A stretch of DNA of 64,000 nt, taken from Rhynochetos jubatus. Its lineage: Eukaryota > Chordata > Aves > Eurypygiformes > Rhynochetidae. The stretch's first letter is position 1. Every line of letters begins with the position of its first letter. The notes below the pieces were generated by a model. It worked only from the letters and a program-made list of their open reading frames with translations, had not been told where the DNA came from and made no database searches. The DNA lies in NCBI GenBank assembly GCA_027574665.1, contig CM050672.1:7672001-7736000 (forward strand), read 5' to 3'. Made by a program: the position numbers and the translations under genes. Positions 12,313 through 24,160 of the stretch are shown here, in pieces.

Positions 12313-15300
12313 GTACGTCCGAATGCTGAACAGGGTGCTCCATGGATCGTGCTAGAGGGAGCAGGAAAGCACAGGGTGAGACATTAAAAGGTGTATAGAC
12401 TGCTTCCTGCTGTTCGCTTCCTCAGCTGGATATTTCCCTCATCCCAGGAGACAAAATCTGCTCTCAGAGGTGAGAGGAGTGCGTGTTCAATAAGACACTT
12501 CATTTCTGATGAGCCCTGCTTTTGCAGAAGCATCTGTGAAAGCTTAACGGGGGCATGTTTCTGAGAGGTGAATACGAGAAGGAGATTAAATTCGCAAAGC
12601 AGCATGTTGGATGCGTTCCTAAGTATGTTTCTCCTAACCTTGGGCTATCCCTAACCATAGTGTTCTGTCAGATGGATTTACCTGTTAAATAGCATAGACA
12701 CCCACACTCTGCCCCCCATGCAATTGCAATTAGATTGATAAATATAGACTTCATGTAGTCTGCTCCCTACTAAGAGACTCTAGCAGTACAATATCATTAT
12801 TCCTGTCTATCTTTGCAAGACAGTGCTTGGAGGGCAGTATATAAAGCACAGCTGAGAGACTGAAGGAATTAAAGATGTGGAAACTGGCTTCTGGTTCATC
12901 AACATAAACAAACATCTAAGACTTCCTGCTTGTTGCCTTTTTAAGTGTCACCATTCTTCAGGGTATGGGTTCAGAATTTCATGTTTACTTGTTATGCTAG
13001 ACATACCACGTCTTGAATCACAGCACAACATCCCCTGGTAGTGTTCCTGTGAGTCCTGTTCCCAGAGGAAAGGAATTCAGTTCATCAACACTATTTGGGC
13101 GTTTGCTTTGGAAGCCTTCCACCCAGATAATGTGACTCAATTTGCAGCTTGCTGGGTGAGCTTGCGCTGAATCACAGAAAAGTCTTGGAGATTGAGAGGA
13201 TGTAGGATGGTGGGAGAATAATAATCAACGAGGTAGTGCTGGCTTTTGGTGGGCCTGGGAACATACAGAGGGATGCTTCTTGAACTGTTAATTAAGAGGT
13301 AGAAATAGCTGAAGTAGGAGCAAAGAGGAGGAAGGCTGTCCCTGCTGAAAAGTGGCTGTGAACAGGGGGCAGTGATGCTCTTCATGCAAACAGCTTTCCA
13401 AAAGTTGTCTGGCCTGGGAGATGCTAATAATGCATCTCCTAGCTGGCTGGGCTGGATCTTGGTGAAGAGCTGAGGTTTCTGGCTAAGTCTCCTTTGGAAA
13501 CCTTGGCTAACCTGCAGCTTGTGCTGCAGGCCACAGGCAGCCCAGTACTCTGCTCTAGTAGCATCTGCCAGACTTGGGTGCTGCTAGAGCACTGACAGAG
13601 CGTGCCAGCCACAGAGCTTCCTCCCTCAAAGACAGGCTGGCCCAGATGCTGCCTCTGGGTGTTTGCTGTTTGTTCTTATCTAATACACTTGTGCTCTTAA
13701 GCTCACAGACCATTTCTTATCTTGGAACCATCCCCTTTCTGCTCCTCTAGGCTCTGAACTGATCTCACATGTTAGCAAAAGAATAAACTTTTTAGCCTAG
13801 AATAATTGTATTCTCTATCAGTGACAGAGTCTATTCTGGGGTTTTTTCCCCTTTAAATGGCAATTTTATATGGTAGAAAACTTAAATTCTCTTCTGCAAG
13901 CTACATATAAAATATAACAGATAGGCAAAAATGTATTATTAAAGCTATCTATTTTTCTTGGCATTCCTGTAATTTAATAAACTGCTTGAGCATTATTTCT
14001 GCCGTTTATGACATCACGAGAATAAAACCTATCCTTTGATTAATAGCTATTCAATCAATCCCCCCTCCCACATTATCTTAATGGACTCTGGAACCATGCA
14101 AGCTAATTTTGTGAAAGTTTGTTTTGGGTAGCTGGACTAAATGACTCTGGAAAAACTGCGGTGGTAGCAATGCAAGCTGTGTGAGACTTAGGGGAAGGGG
14201 AGAGAAACAGTGCTGTTCGCCTGCAGAGGAAGGTGGTTCTGTCTCCCAAGTAATATTGCAGCTCTAGGTGTCTGCAACTGCTACTGGTGTCTGCTGCATC
14301 GTCCAGCTTGTTCTGCCTTTGCTGGAGCAGCAAGGGGGAGTTTCAGTTGGGGGGGGGGCGGGGATCTTCAGCAAGTCTTACTCGGTGAGGAGTTCTGCAG
14401 CTCTGATCAGCAGGGCAATACGAGGGCGTATTTGAAGGGGGAATAGCTGTTGTGCCTAAAGCCAGTAAGGGCAGTGGCTTCTGGCAGGTAATGAACGCAG
14501 CAGTTCTAGAGAATCTGCTAGCGGCCATGTGGTTTTGTGTACTAAAAACCAATGCCCCTTACTGTATGGATTAACAAATGCTTTCATGATACAGAGTTTT
14601 TGTAAAGTATTACAAATTGCAAAGCCATATTACTTCCTCCTTTACAGTGAAGGAGATGACATAGGGCAAAAGAGATGAATTGGTTTGATATGGTTATGCA
14701 CAATAATAGAAGGAGACAGACATGATGTTTTTACAAGGTTTCTATGTTCACTGTCATCCTGTCTGTAAGTAGTTGGGATCAATAGGACTTGAACATGAAT
14801 CTTCAGATCTGTGAAGGAAGTCAGGTAAGCTTAGACTCTTTGAAAACACTTTTGGGGAGCCAGAGGCTAAAGAAAGAAAAGGAGGGGAAACAGCATGCCC
14901 AGCTGGGCTCTGGGTTTTTGACTTGCATCGGCTTGATCAGTCTTGAAATAGTTAAGTTTGGTTTTCTTGTGGCAGCATTCATCTCTGTCAACTCTCTGAA
15001 AAGCTCTATGAAGCTTGTACTGGGGACTTGGATCAAAAGCAGTAAGGTTGACCTGGGACATGAGCGTTGCTTCAGAAAAGCAGCTCCTTACAATAATCCA
15101 GGTAAGAGTTTGGCATGGTGGTGGCATATCCTTGCTCACTGTACTTCTGATTTTTGTAAAGCTCTAAAGTTCTGTCTGGATCGGAGCTGCAGCTGGGCTG
15201 ACTCCACCGTGACTATCACTGTGCTGGACCTGGAGCCTCCACCCTGACTGTGTTTGCAGTTTGAGATTCTCAAAACCAGAACAGTGTAACAGATGATTTT

Positions 15301-18300
15301 TAACATTGTTAAGTAGTTTTGGTTTTAGTTCTGGTTGGTTGGTTGCCTGAGAAGGATCTAGTGAGCAGTCAAGTATAGGCCACAACAGGGTTTTTTATAT
15401 CCATTCTCTTCTGAGACTTTATTAAAGCACTGTATAAGTCTGCTGTCCAAAAGTTGTGTAGATATATAGAAGAATAGGACCACTAAGGATATGTTTTTGT
15501 AATAAATCCCTAAATGATGAAGAGTCAACAAGATTAAAATGGCACTGACTTTCTAAGAAGGGTTGTTCTTCTGAGACTATGGTGTTAAGTACATGCAAGA
15601 AGGGCACCAGAGGTTCATCGCGATGCCGTGTCAGGGATGACCTTTTGTCCCAACAAGCTGTCTCTGTGGCACTGGATGTTACATGTAGTACTTCTAGTGC
15701 AAGTGGCATGTTATGGGACTTCAGGGATCTTGGAACAAATCCCTTGAGCCAAAGCAGTACAGACAGTTTGCATGGGTTTGGATGAGTGAGCTGAATGCAG
15801 AAGGGGAGGCAAACTTTCTGCCAGGAGCCAATGTGACTTACTAAAGGACTAGCACTGATCCTTCTCTTTCTCCTCCCAGATTTGCTAATGAGAGCACAGA
15901 CTTTGGAAGTGGGAAACACCTTTGCGTTTGAGTTTCCTGGTTAGGGAGGCTGGGAACTGTGGTCCTTCTCCACTAGTGCAGCTTCAGGCTTGTGTGTGGA
16001 AGTTGGGGGGAAGGAAACGTGACCCACTCCCATCATCATCGCGGGCCATTTGGTATGTTGGAACAAGATAGAAATTCAGGTTCCCTGATGATATTGTGGC
16101 TGTTGAAGCATCTCCTGGTCTGTCATGCCATTAGCCTCATAATCCTTTTCCTGGTGAAGAGCTATTGCACCCACTACAATGAGGGGGAAATCAGGGTTCC
16201 ATGGGCAGAGTCTTGCCTACCGTCGTGCGATGACTGTGCAGAAGACTAGAGCCTTAACTGCGACTTTGCAAGCTGAACTGTTCCTCATTTCCCTTTGTCT
16301 TGGCTTTCTCCTTGCTCCTATTGACCGTTTATGAGCTATAGAGTGCTCTAGAAAATAACCAGCTGTTTCGTTAAGTGGATTTGGTCTATCCTTCAAGTTG
16401 ACAGACGATTTTTATTACGTACTATTACTTAATGAACGCTTTTGTGGCAAATGTAATTCAATACAGATTCTGATTCCTAGTTTGTCATCAGTCCTTTTAT
16501 AAAGGAAGAAAAATGGAAGAGGACTTGATGATTCCTTTATCTTGTTATGCTAATTGCATTAGGAATATTGGAGAAAAACAGCCAGTGGATTTAACAGCAG
16601 AAAAATCCAAGCTTCTTATTCTACTTAAAGAAAATGGGAATTTACTGGGGCAGAACATAGCTGACTTGAGCTAAAGCGAATTCTGATCCAAGTTTAGGTT
16701 TTGAAAAACATAAGTAAATAATCACTTTGTTCTGCAAAATTCTCTTTGAAAGGAAGCCTGTAACATACTTAATGGGGAATAGAGAGAGTGTGTTGCAAGA
16801 GCAAAGTTCACGACTGACTTACAGAAGCAATGAGGATTTGGCCAGAGAGCTGCCTGTGGCATCAAGTTGTAATGGGATGCATGGGAAGGGACTTGCAAAA
16901 AGGCTGAAGCTAAATGAAAAGTGTATGTGAATCTTGTGCCCTGTGGATACTGGTTTGTGTTCCTGAGACGTTCGGCTGCCTGCGGTTAGTGCCATTAAGC
17001 TGGGTGGATGAAATCTTTGAGCTCTCATTTCCCAGAATTCAGCCTTTTATTTGCAAAGTTGGGGTAACTTCCCTTTCCTACCTCCTATAGAGGTTTGGGA
17101 GAAGTGTGTTGTGAACGGCTGGAGCTGTGGATTTCTGAGGAGGAGCAAAAAGCTCCTCAGAACTGGAATACTTCTGTAGCTCTATATGGGGCCCACAGCC
17201 ACATGTTGAGTAATGGGGAAGAAAGAAAAATATTGGTGAGCATGTTCATTAGGTATCCTTGATCTGTGCTGAAAACAAGGCAAGTGTTTTGGGTAGGAAA
17301 AACATGTAACTCTGCCTCTTTGTGCTGCTGGTGTTATTGACTGAGGGATAGAGCTGCGGTTTGGACCACTTGTGCCTTAATGATCCTATGGCCTCATTCC
17401 TCCCGGGACCCTAGAGGCAGCTCATTTTTGCATCTGGGCTAATCTTCGGTTCCCTGAAGGGATCACGCTGATTTCTAGCCTGAACTGTGGTACAACAGTG
17501 ATATATCTGGTTCAGGTTTCTTGTCACAAATCAAGGGTGGGTGCAGTGACAGAGGTGCACTCTGTACCAGTGTGTCCCCTCTTCTGATGTTTTTGGATAC
17601 GGGGTGCATTGGAACTGTATCGTTGTTGATGCTGGTGGGAGTCTGTAAGCGTGTATGGGCTTCAGCTTTGATTTCTCCTGGCTGCCTCGGTACTTTCACA
17701 GCCTTTCAGACTGCGTTACGTTATCAACCTGTCACCCTACCCACAAGGCAAGGAGAGCGAAGAACACTGATACTTTGCGGAAACACTAGAGGTTCCTAAT
17801 TGCTTCTCTAATTTATCTTAGTTGAAAGTTTGGCCTACAGATATGTGGAGGAGAAAAGGGCTACTGGGCACGTCTTGCCAAAGCACGAATTTCTTACAAT
17901 AAGTTGTCCTAGATCGCCTCAACCATCTGGGTAACCCAAAATAGATGTTGATGGAGTGGAAAGAGAACAGTGAGGAGTCAACTAGTCAGTGTGCAGAATG
18001 TCACCTGAGGGATCACTAAGATTGTTTGTCAGCCTTACAAGAGTAAACATGCTCTATGTGAATCCTTTACTAGCTTCAGCTAAGTATGCACAGCTAACTG
18101 TACTATTTACATTCAACAGCATTATAGGGAAGGAAGAACTATTTTTTTAAGTTACAGCATTATTTTTCTCACCTCCCAGTAAATAAAAAAAGTCTGGTGT
18201 TTGTGTATCTGGTGCCAAGTCTGAAGCGCTCAGTGAACGTAAGGATGATCCATCTTTTGCATGAATTATGAGCCGCTGTTGAAGTCTGTCCTCTTACAAA

Positions 18301-18577
18301 GTGCTTTGACTGCTTACAGAGGTCCCATCGGCTTCTCCGGGAATGAATGGTGCTCTACCTCTTGTAGGACCTGTAGCTATTTGTGAAATACCCAGGCTTT
18401 TGTTAAGCAGTGTAAAGAGTTAATTTCACCTCTTGACTTGTATGGGTGCAATATCCTTCTTAAGCAAAGTATAAATAAGTCTCCTTGAATTTAGGAGCAG
18501 GCTGACCTGCACAGTGCTGGATATAGGGCTGGGTGATTGTGGACTGCCAGATCCTTGTGACTGAGACCTTATGCGCT
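12313..18577. other. Intergenic DNA, no gene recognised
   Basis: The longest open frames here (about 152 codons near 14.8-15.2 kb, plus strand; about 165 codons near 15.4-15.9 kb, minus strand) have no recognisable domain and no clear splice context, so I treat them as chance. A G-rich tract (ten G, C, four G) lies at 14,349-14,363. A perfect 8-bp hairpin (cctgcagc/gctgcagg) lies near 13,509-13,528. Confidence 0.5.
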
Positions 18578-18662
18578 AGTTTTAAGGCTGGGAGAGACTT
18601 TTGTGGTAATTTGGTCTGACGTGTATCGCGCAGGCTGTAGAATCCCATCTAATCACTCTTCT
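18578..18662 (+). repeat. Ancient amniote interspersed repeat (CR1-like 3' region?)
   Basis: The string 'ttttaaggctgggagagact', then 'tgtggtaatttggtctgac', then 'gcgcaggctgtagaatccc' follows a pattern common in turtle and crocodile genomes: 'aaggccagaagggacc..tgtgatcatctagtctgac', then 'cacaggccatagaa'. The match is from memory and diverged. The exact family is uncertain. Confidence 0.5.
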
Positions 18663-19132
18663 GACCCAGCAAACTGCGGCTGAAATACAGTAGAGAGCCA
18701 CAGCCGTGCTCTGGAGGAAGCCTCGCTGCTCTGGCTCTGCAGGAATGGGGCAGGCTCCAGAGGATGCAGAAGCTGTTTTGAAGGGGTGAAGACTCATTGT
18801 CAAAAGTTGAGAGCCTTGAAGCTCCTGAGTTAAAGAACCAAGGGAACATAAACAGGATTCTCCATCCAAGCTTTATGGCTTGATCTTCTTTCACAGTTAA
18901 GTCAGATTACCATCTGGATTAGCATTAGAGTTTGAGGTAGTATGACAGGAACATGTCATGCGTGGAGCTGCACCACCCAGGTACTGAATGTGTTTGTGTT
19001 TAATCTTGCTTTGAACATACAACTGAAGTTACTATCCCTGAAATTGTGGCCAAGACTCTTTTCTATCAACCGTCTTTATGGCACCAACACTCAGTTCTAA
19101 GCAGCTCAGGCATTTGTCATAAATAAAGCATT

Positions 19133-19138
19133 TTTATT
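19133..19138 (-). terminator. Candidate polyadenylation signal of the C1orf94-like gene
   Basis: TTTATT on the plus strand is AATAAA on the minus strand, about 935 bp after the stop codon at 20,072. A second minus-strand AATAAA lies at 19,265-19,270. Either would give a 3' UTR of about 0.8-0.95 kb. A plus-strand AATAAA at 19,122-19,127 overlaps the region and is probably coincidental. Confidence 0.4.
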
Positions 19139-20071
19139 ATTTGTCTCTATCTTGCAATACAAAAAAGCTCCTTCTTATTCTCTCATCCTAAAAAAGAAAA
19201 AATAAAATAAATTATTTCAGATGAATTGTCATGCAGCTGCTTCTTCCCATATAAATCACGGGGGTTTATTGTAGCTGGAGATGTTCACTTTGGGGAAAAC
19301 TTGCAGTCCTTATAGAACCCCAGGACTGATAATAGATAGATAGCAGGTTTTTCTCTGAATACTGAGATAGGAAAACTGGGTTCACTTAAAATTTTACATG
19401 GCTCTTACTGGCAAAGTAGTTGAGGTTAGACATCACAGCTCCTCCAGGTGTCGAACTAAACCTAAAGCAGAAAAGGAAATTTAGTCAAGCTCTAGGAGAT
19501 TACACCTAACTTCCAAATTCCTTCTTTATCTTCCCAGTAATGGAGCTCTTGGAAGCATTTATCCCTCACTTTTTTTTCTTAATGTGTAAAATGGTTTCTG
19601 GGACAGTGATCCAGGGGGGAAGTATGTGCTATTCTTGCCTATCCCATAAGCATTTAACATTAGATAATATATAGAACATGAATCTCTGGAGATTATTTTA
19701 CCAGACCCCTGGAATATGTTGATTTTAACTACAGGTTTTATAGAAAGGTACCAAAGAATCCTTTGGTTTCATTCTGACAGTGTCAAAATATTTTGGATTC
19801 TATAATGTTGAAGCATCTCCTTTTTGTTAGTATTTATGCTTTTTATCCATAACATTGATTGGAAGTTGTAGGTGGCATCTCCTATAGTACAGTTTCATTC
19901 ACCCAAAACTGATTACGGTGGGTTTGTATCATAATTATTTTAGAATTTAGACCTTGTAGTAAATCTTCTCTTATGCTCGGATTTGAAATTTGGTGAGTAC
20001 ATAACTTGGAAACCCAACTGCTGATTAAATCTTTAGCTCTGTGCAGGTTTACAGTTCGTAACAACCTCCCC

Positions 20072-20299
20072 CTAAATTACTGGAAAGCTAGAAAGAAAAT
20101 CTGTACGGCCATACCGAAAGGAGGGAGAAAATAGGTACTGGAACCCGTCGCCTGCCATGAGTGACTTATCCTGGATGTTGCTGGATAGTGTATGTGGGGT
20201 GATCTGCTGGTATGAAAAACTGGGCTGAACCAGAGTGGTGTAGTTCAACATCGGAGCGTAAGGTGGATGGACAATCTGCTGGGCGCTGTATAGAGCTAC
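20072..20299 (-). CDS. C1orf94: C1orf94-like protein, exon 4 (C-terminal coding exon)
   Basis: The exon is entered after a strong minus-strand acceptor (ctttttcctccccag|gtagct) in phase 0. It encodes 75 residues and a TAG stop. The peptide begins VALYSAQQIVHPPYAP, continues through NYTTLVQPSFSYQQ and SSNIQDKSLMAGDGFQYLF, and ends near GRTDFLSSFPVI. It is rich in Pro, Tyr and Gln and looks disordered. The upstream exon at 21,857-21,939 leaves in phase 0, so the two join in frame as FQ|VAL. The assignment rests on synteny: in human, C1orf94 lies head to head with CSMD2. Function is unknown. The frame could be extended or altered by an undetected downstream exon, but the in-frame stop and following poly(A) signals make this a good terminal exon. 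Confidence 0.75.
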   Translation of the reverse strand, partial: VALYSAQQIVHPPYAPMLNYTTLVQPSFSYQQITPHTLSSNIQDKSLMAGDGFQYLFSPSFRYGRTDFLSSFPVI

Positions 20300-21856
20300 C
20301 TGGGGAGGAAAAAGAAATAGCCTACAGAAAAGCAAGCAGGACAGGAATACTGACAAGGCAGGAACCCCACAAATGGAAACTGGGGTTGCTGAGTATATTT
20401 TTTTCAGTCATACACAGTGGTCTCCCAGTTTTATACAAAACTAGAGCATAAGCAGTACCTGTTTGCAGGTAGAGGCTCAAGGCCATCTCTTGAGCTATTT
20501 GGAGCACACAGTGCTCCAGCAAACTGAATTAACTTATACCAGCTCAGCGTTGTGTCCCCGTCCCCAAATCTGTTTTTGTGGTGGCACCAATGTCAGTCTT
20601 GGCACATGACAAATTGTTCTGACTAATCCATTGTGCTTAGCATCTGTTCTGCTAATTAAAGCATATTCAGAACCATTTCAATGTACCTGTCTGGGATAGC
20701 ATCCAAAGGAGAGGTGCAGAGCCTGCTGATTGATCCTTGATCTCAGATGATATGGACCCTGTTGAGCATACATAAGGCATGACTTCTAAACCAGTCTGAG
20801 TCGGTCTGTTAATTAATATTCCCTTAAAAAGCTTACACGAAAGTATGTTTAAAGAAATCAGTGTATTAAGGAAAAATTCCGTTCCCTCTTGACTGCTGAG
20901 AGGGTGGATGGACTGTGCGCTCATGTTATGCTGAGTACGTATCTTGTGCTAACTGACCACTGACGTAATGGAAAAAGGGAGAATTCTTGGACTGTAAGCT
21001 GCGAGGGAGCTCAGTCTGGCAAAACGTGTGCTCTGGGTCATGCATCTCCCCCTTCTGTCAGAAGTTGTCACCAGCCTGTTGTAAAAAAGAGTCCTGCTAG
21101 ACTGCCACAGTGTTCTGCTGGGGGTGGGCTTTTTGTGGGGTGCTTTTTTTTTTATTGGAATCATGTGGAGCATCGCCGATAAAAAACCACGGCCACGTGG
21201 GATTCCCAGTTATCTTCCTTTTATTTCTTTCTGCTTGAGCACTGGGCATTTTCCTGATATTAGTTGGCTTTTTCACTCTGAGATGAGGTCCTGTTTCACT
21301 GGACTAAGAAAGCAGTTATCCTAGCCTGTAAACAGGGCAATCACATGAAGTGTTTGTCATGAACTGTTATGTCAGAATGTTTGTAAATACAGGGTCAGAA
21401 TGTTTGTAAATACAGGGTCAGAATGTTTGTAAATACAGGGTCAGAATGTTTGTAAATACAGGGTCAGAATGTTTGTAAATACAGGGTCAGAATGTTTGTA
21501 AATACAGGGTCAGAATGTTTGTAAATACAGGGTCAGAATGTTTGTAAATACAGGGTCAGAATGGAAACAGCTGAGGGCTGAGAGAAGTCAACATCCAGTT
21601 TCTGTGTCAATAACACATCACCCTTTGGTTCATTGCAGCTAGCCTGGAGGACGGTGTTACATGTGCTGTTAAAGCTTTGTTTATGACCCAAAGCCACTTA
21701 ATGTGACTTCCTGTAGTGGGATAGCGATCTCCTTTCCTACTCTACCCTACAAATCAGAAAACAGCTGTCAGAATAGCAGCAGGTAGTGCCCCAAGTCTGT
21801 TAGCATAGGCCTGGGGGTGTTCTACTCTCACAACATGTGAGTCTGCATTCTGTTAC
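20300..21856 (-). other. C1orf94-like intron 3
   Basis: Donor gtaaca, acceptor cccag. It contains the 23-bp tandem array at 21,371-21,563 and is otherwise unremarkable. A minus-strand open frame at 20,667-20,924 has splice-like ends but does not fit the phases of the neighbouring exons. Confidence 0.65.
21371..21563. repeat. 23-bp minisatellite, 8 identical copies plus a partial ninth
   Basis: The unit gtcagaatgtttgtaaatac plus agg starts at 21,371 and repeats every 23 bp (21,394, 21,417, 21,440, 21,463, 21,486, 21,509, 21,532). A truncated copy starts at 21,555. All eight full copies look identical, which suggests recent expansion or homogenisation. Each unit contains tgtttgtaaata, which reads as two forkhead-type cores (RYAAAYA) on opposite strands. 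The array lies inside the last intron of the C1orf94-like gene. 23 is not a multiple of three and there is no open frame, so it is not coding. Confidence 0.97.
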
Positions 21857-21939
21857 CTGAAACTGTGGGTAGTTTAAGTGGTTGGGAAGGATGGAAAACG
21901 GAGGGAAGCTCAGGTTCTGCCACACTGGCTGATTTAAGG
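21857..21939 (-). CDS. C1orf94: C1orf94-like protein, exon 3 (83-bp coding exon)
   Basis: A short exon found by its splice sites. The acceptor is pyrimidine-rich and ends aaccgcag, the donor is tttcag|gtaaca. It enters in phase 1 (CC completes a codon begun by exon 2's last G) and leaves in phase 0, exactly as exons 2 and 4 require. The peptide after the split Ala codon is LNQPVWQNLSFPPFS then ILPNHLNYPQFQ, with the same Pro/Tyr/Gln-rich style as exon 4. It is too short to be found as an open reading frame alone. Two-sided phase agreement plus good splice sites makes it convincing without a homology search. Confidence 0.8.
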
Positions 21940-22884
21940 CTGCGGTTGTTGAAGTAGTGGAAAAGTCTGAAGTACTTGTGTTGTGTTGAATGCTCTCTTC
22001 ATGTGGTGTTGCGGTAGTTACTGTAAAACAAAAAGATACTGATAAACATGCATTCTCTTCATTAATCTGGGGAACGTTTTCAATTAAGAAGACATGCTTT
22101 GCCTGTAAGCAAAATCCAAGATATCTGTTACTTTTGCAGGCTGTAGTTCTGCAACACAGTGACCCAAACTCAGCAATTAGCAGTTTAGATTCACTTGTGG
22201 GGCCATTAAACTCTGACCCACTGGACCTGGAATAAAGTTAAATTGCCTGAGCCCTAAGAATGAGTGAAATTGTAAGAATAAAGCAAGAACCTCTGCCCAA
22301 AGTTCAAAACCCTCTGAGATAAGGAAGTGACAATAGAGAATAAGTTGATTGTGTCTTAAGTCTCCAGACTGATAAATCTAGTCCAGAAACTTAAGCAGTA
22401 GATCTGGACATGCACCACTGAGTTTTGTACTCTAGGAATCGGAATCTCTGAAATGTTTCACACTGGGAACCTGAAAATCATGACACTACAAAAAAAAAAA
22501 ACCCAAACCACAAAATCAAACACCACCAAAAAGGCCCCCAGAATGCCCCAAGCCCAAAAAACTACCTTTTAAAAAACACTGACCAAATACATAAATACCT
22601 ATGGTCATGACCTTCCTGTATCTCCTCTATTTCAGCATGAGAAGGATGTTGGGTAGGTGCTAGTTAGAGGGGAGAGAGACCAGTATCCTAGTGTAAAATA
22701 AGAATTCTGGAGTGGAAATATTGGTTCAGTAGTTTCAGTCTCTTCCACAAGGCCTGGAAAGGACATCACCATAGAGTAAATGTTGCTGTGACCAGCTCCC
22801 ACCACCTGCTTTTCCACAGCTGGTTGGTGTGTTAGTGTTCCTGTGACTCCCAGTGATGCTCAAGGACCATGCCCAGACCCATAC
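21940..22884 (-). other. C1orf94-like intron 2
   Basis: Donor gtatgg at the exon 2 edge, acceptor aaccgcag at exon 3. It contains an A/C-rich, G-poor patch around 22,480-22,580. It also contains a possible alternative terminal exon entered at 22,753, described under findings. Confidence 0.65.
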
Positions 22885-23426
22885 CTGTATCCTTGGTGAC
22901 CGTGTTGGAATCCATCTTACGGCAAGTCTTGGCGAACGGTGGGAGCTGCTGCTTCTCTCCTGTGGCTTGACTTCGGGCTGCTGCTGTGGATGACGGAGCT
23001 GTACTGCTCGTGGCAGAGCTGGTCGTGCTGGTCTGTGTGAACTCCTTCACTACCTGTGTCTCCTCAGCTGGTACCCGACTGCCAGCACCTCTGTCTGTGT
23101 ATTTTAGTGGCAATGACACCTCTGGCTTGCTGCCCTCCATGCCGCAAGTGCCTGTCATGCTGCTATCCTCCAGCTCTGTGGAATTCTTGCAGGATTTTGT
23201 GGAACTCAGAAGGCTGGTGATAACGGATTTGGCAGAAAGTTGAGCGTCACAGAGAGCTCTTAATTTCCTCTCCTTTTCTCGGTTTCCAATAATTTCTGTG
23301 TATAGGCTTTCGACTCCCTCTGGTTCATCTAGCAAGTAGTTGCTGTAAGAAAGGGGAATAAGGCTGCTGTTAAAGGAACTTTGACTTAAAAACTGAGCTG
23401 CTTTTCTTGGTGACTCCGACACCGTG
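22885..23426 (-). CDS. C1orf94: C1orf94-like protein, exon 2 (main coding exon)
   Basis: A 542-bp exon entered in phase 2 and left in phase 1. On the minus strand a canonical branch-point-like cactaac precedes the acceptor acaag|C, which completes a Ser codon begun by exon 1. The donor is gatacag|gtatgg. The peptide has a probable helical, charged section (EGVESLYTEIIGNREKERK then LRALCDAQLSAKSVITSLL). A Ser/Thr/Ala-rich linker follows (TSTTSSATSSTAPSSTAAA), then a basic stretch ending near TKDT. The upstream tract is not strongly pyrimidine-rich, so the acceptor could shift slightly. The frame continues open past the donor for 18 codons, so intron retention would give an alternative tail. 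No catalytic motif is visible. Confidence 0.8.
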
Positions 23427-23804
23427 CTTGTCTGTGCCGTTAGTGTTCTGTGTAAGACTCAAGCATTCCATTTTAACCAGAATAAAATTTAATCTTTGAC
23501 ACTGTTCTTTTCCAAAGAACTACATAAGCAGGGGAAGGATAAATCTTAGTTAATGCATCTATCCAAGAATAACGGGAGATGGATGACAGCATCACAGGTG
23601 TGCAAAGAATGCTTACAGAATATATGCTTAAAGCTATTACGGGTTAAAATGTATTTTGATTGTAAACAAAATCTAAGTTTTGTGTCAAACGAGATGATTC
23701 TTTGCTGGCAGTGGGTGTGAATGAATTAAACATGCTTTGGGTTGGGTTACACTTGCCACGAGGAAGAGCTAAACGGTTCTCTGTGCCATAGTATTAGGTC
23801 AGTG

Positions 23805-24160
23805 GGATGGAGTGCACCCTCCAAGTTTGCTGATGACACTGAGCTGTGTGGTGTGGTGACACGCTGGAGGGAAGGGGTGCCATCCAGAGGGACCTGGACA
23901 GGCTGGAGAGGTGGGCCTGTGTGAACCTCATGGAGTTCAACCAGGCCAAGTGCAAGGTCCTGCACCTGGGTCAGGGCAATCCAAGCACAAGGAGAGGCTG
24001 GGCGGAGAATGGATTGGGAGCAGCCCTGAGGAGGACTTGGGGGTGCTGGGGGGTGAAAAGCTGGCCATGCGCTGGCAGTGTGCACCTGCAGCCCAGAAAG
24101 CCAACCATGCCCTGGGCTGCATCCAAAGCAGTGTGACCAGCAGGTTGAGGGATTCTGTGA
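23805..24160 (+). mobile_element. CR1 LINE fragment (3' part of reverse transcriptase ORF)
   Basis: The translated plus strand shows CR1 reverse-transcriptase landmarks spread over shifted frames: [12 protein letters not shown], then [29 protein letters not shown] and [19 protein letters not shown]. The DNA also carries the familiar gagtgcaccctccaagtttgc. Frameshifts and truncation at both ends make it a dead copy. It lies opposite to the host gene's transcription, inside its first intron. It is a strong sign of an avian or sauropsid genome. The 188-codon minus-strand frame over it is a shadow. Confidence 0.92.

Noticed and set aside
14789-15247. 152-codon plus-strand open frame
   Set aside because: No known motif and other overlapping open frames on the opposite strand. 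Treated as chance.
15422-15919. 165-codon minus-strand open frame
   Set aside because: No recognisable domain, no coding-like repeats or splice context, and a length expected by chance in this much sequence.
17135-17160. Hairpin gaggagc-aaaaa-gctcctc resembling a bacterial terminator
   Set aside because: The sequence is vertebrate nuclear DNA, and a 7-bp hairpin in an intergenic region has no terminator meaning here.
20667-20924. Minus-strand frame with acceptor-like (taattaacag) and donor-like (agacag|gtacat) edges, considered as a C1orf94-like exon
   Set aside because: It would enter in phase 2 and leave in phase 1. That cannot fit between exon 3 (exit 0) and exon 4 (entry 0). Its acceptor also has a weak pyrimidine tract.
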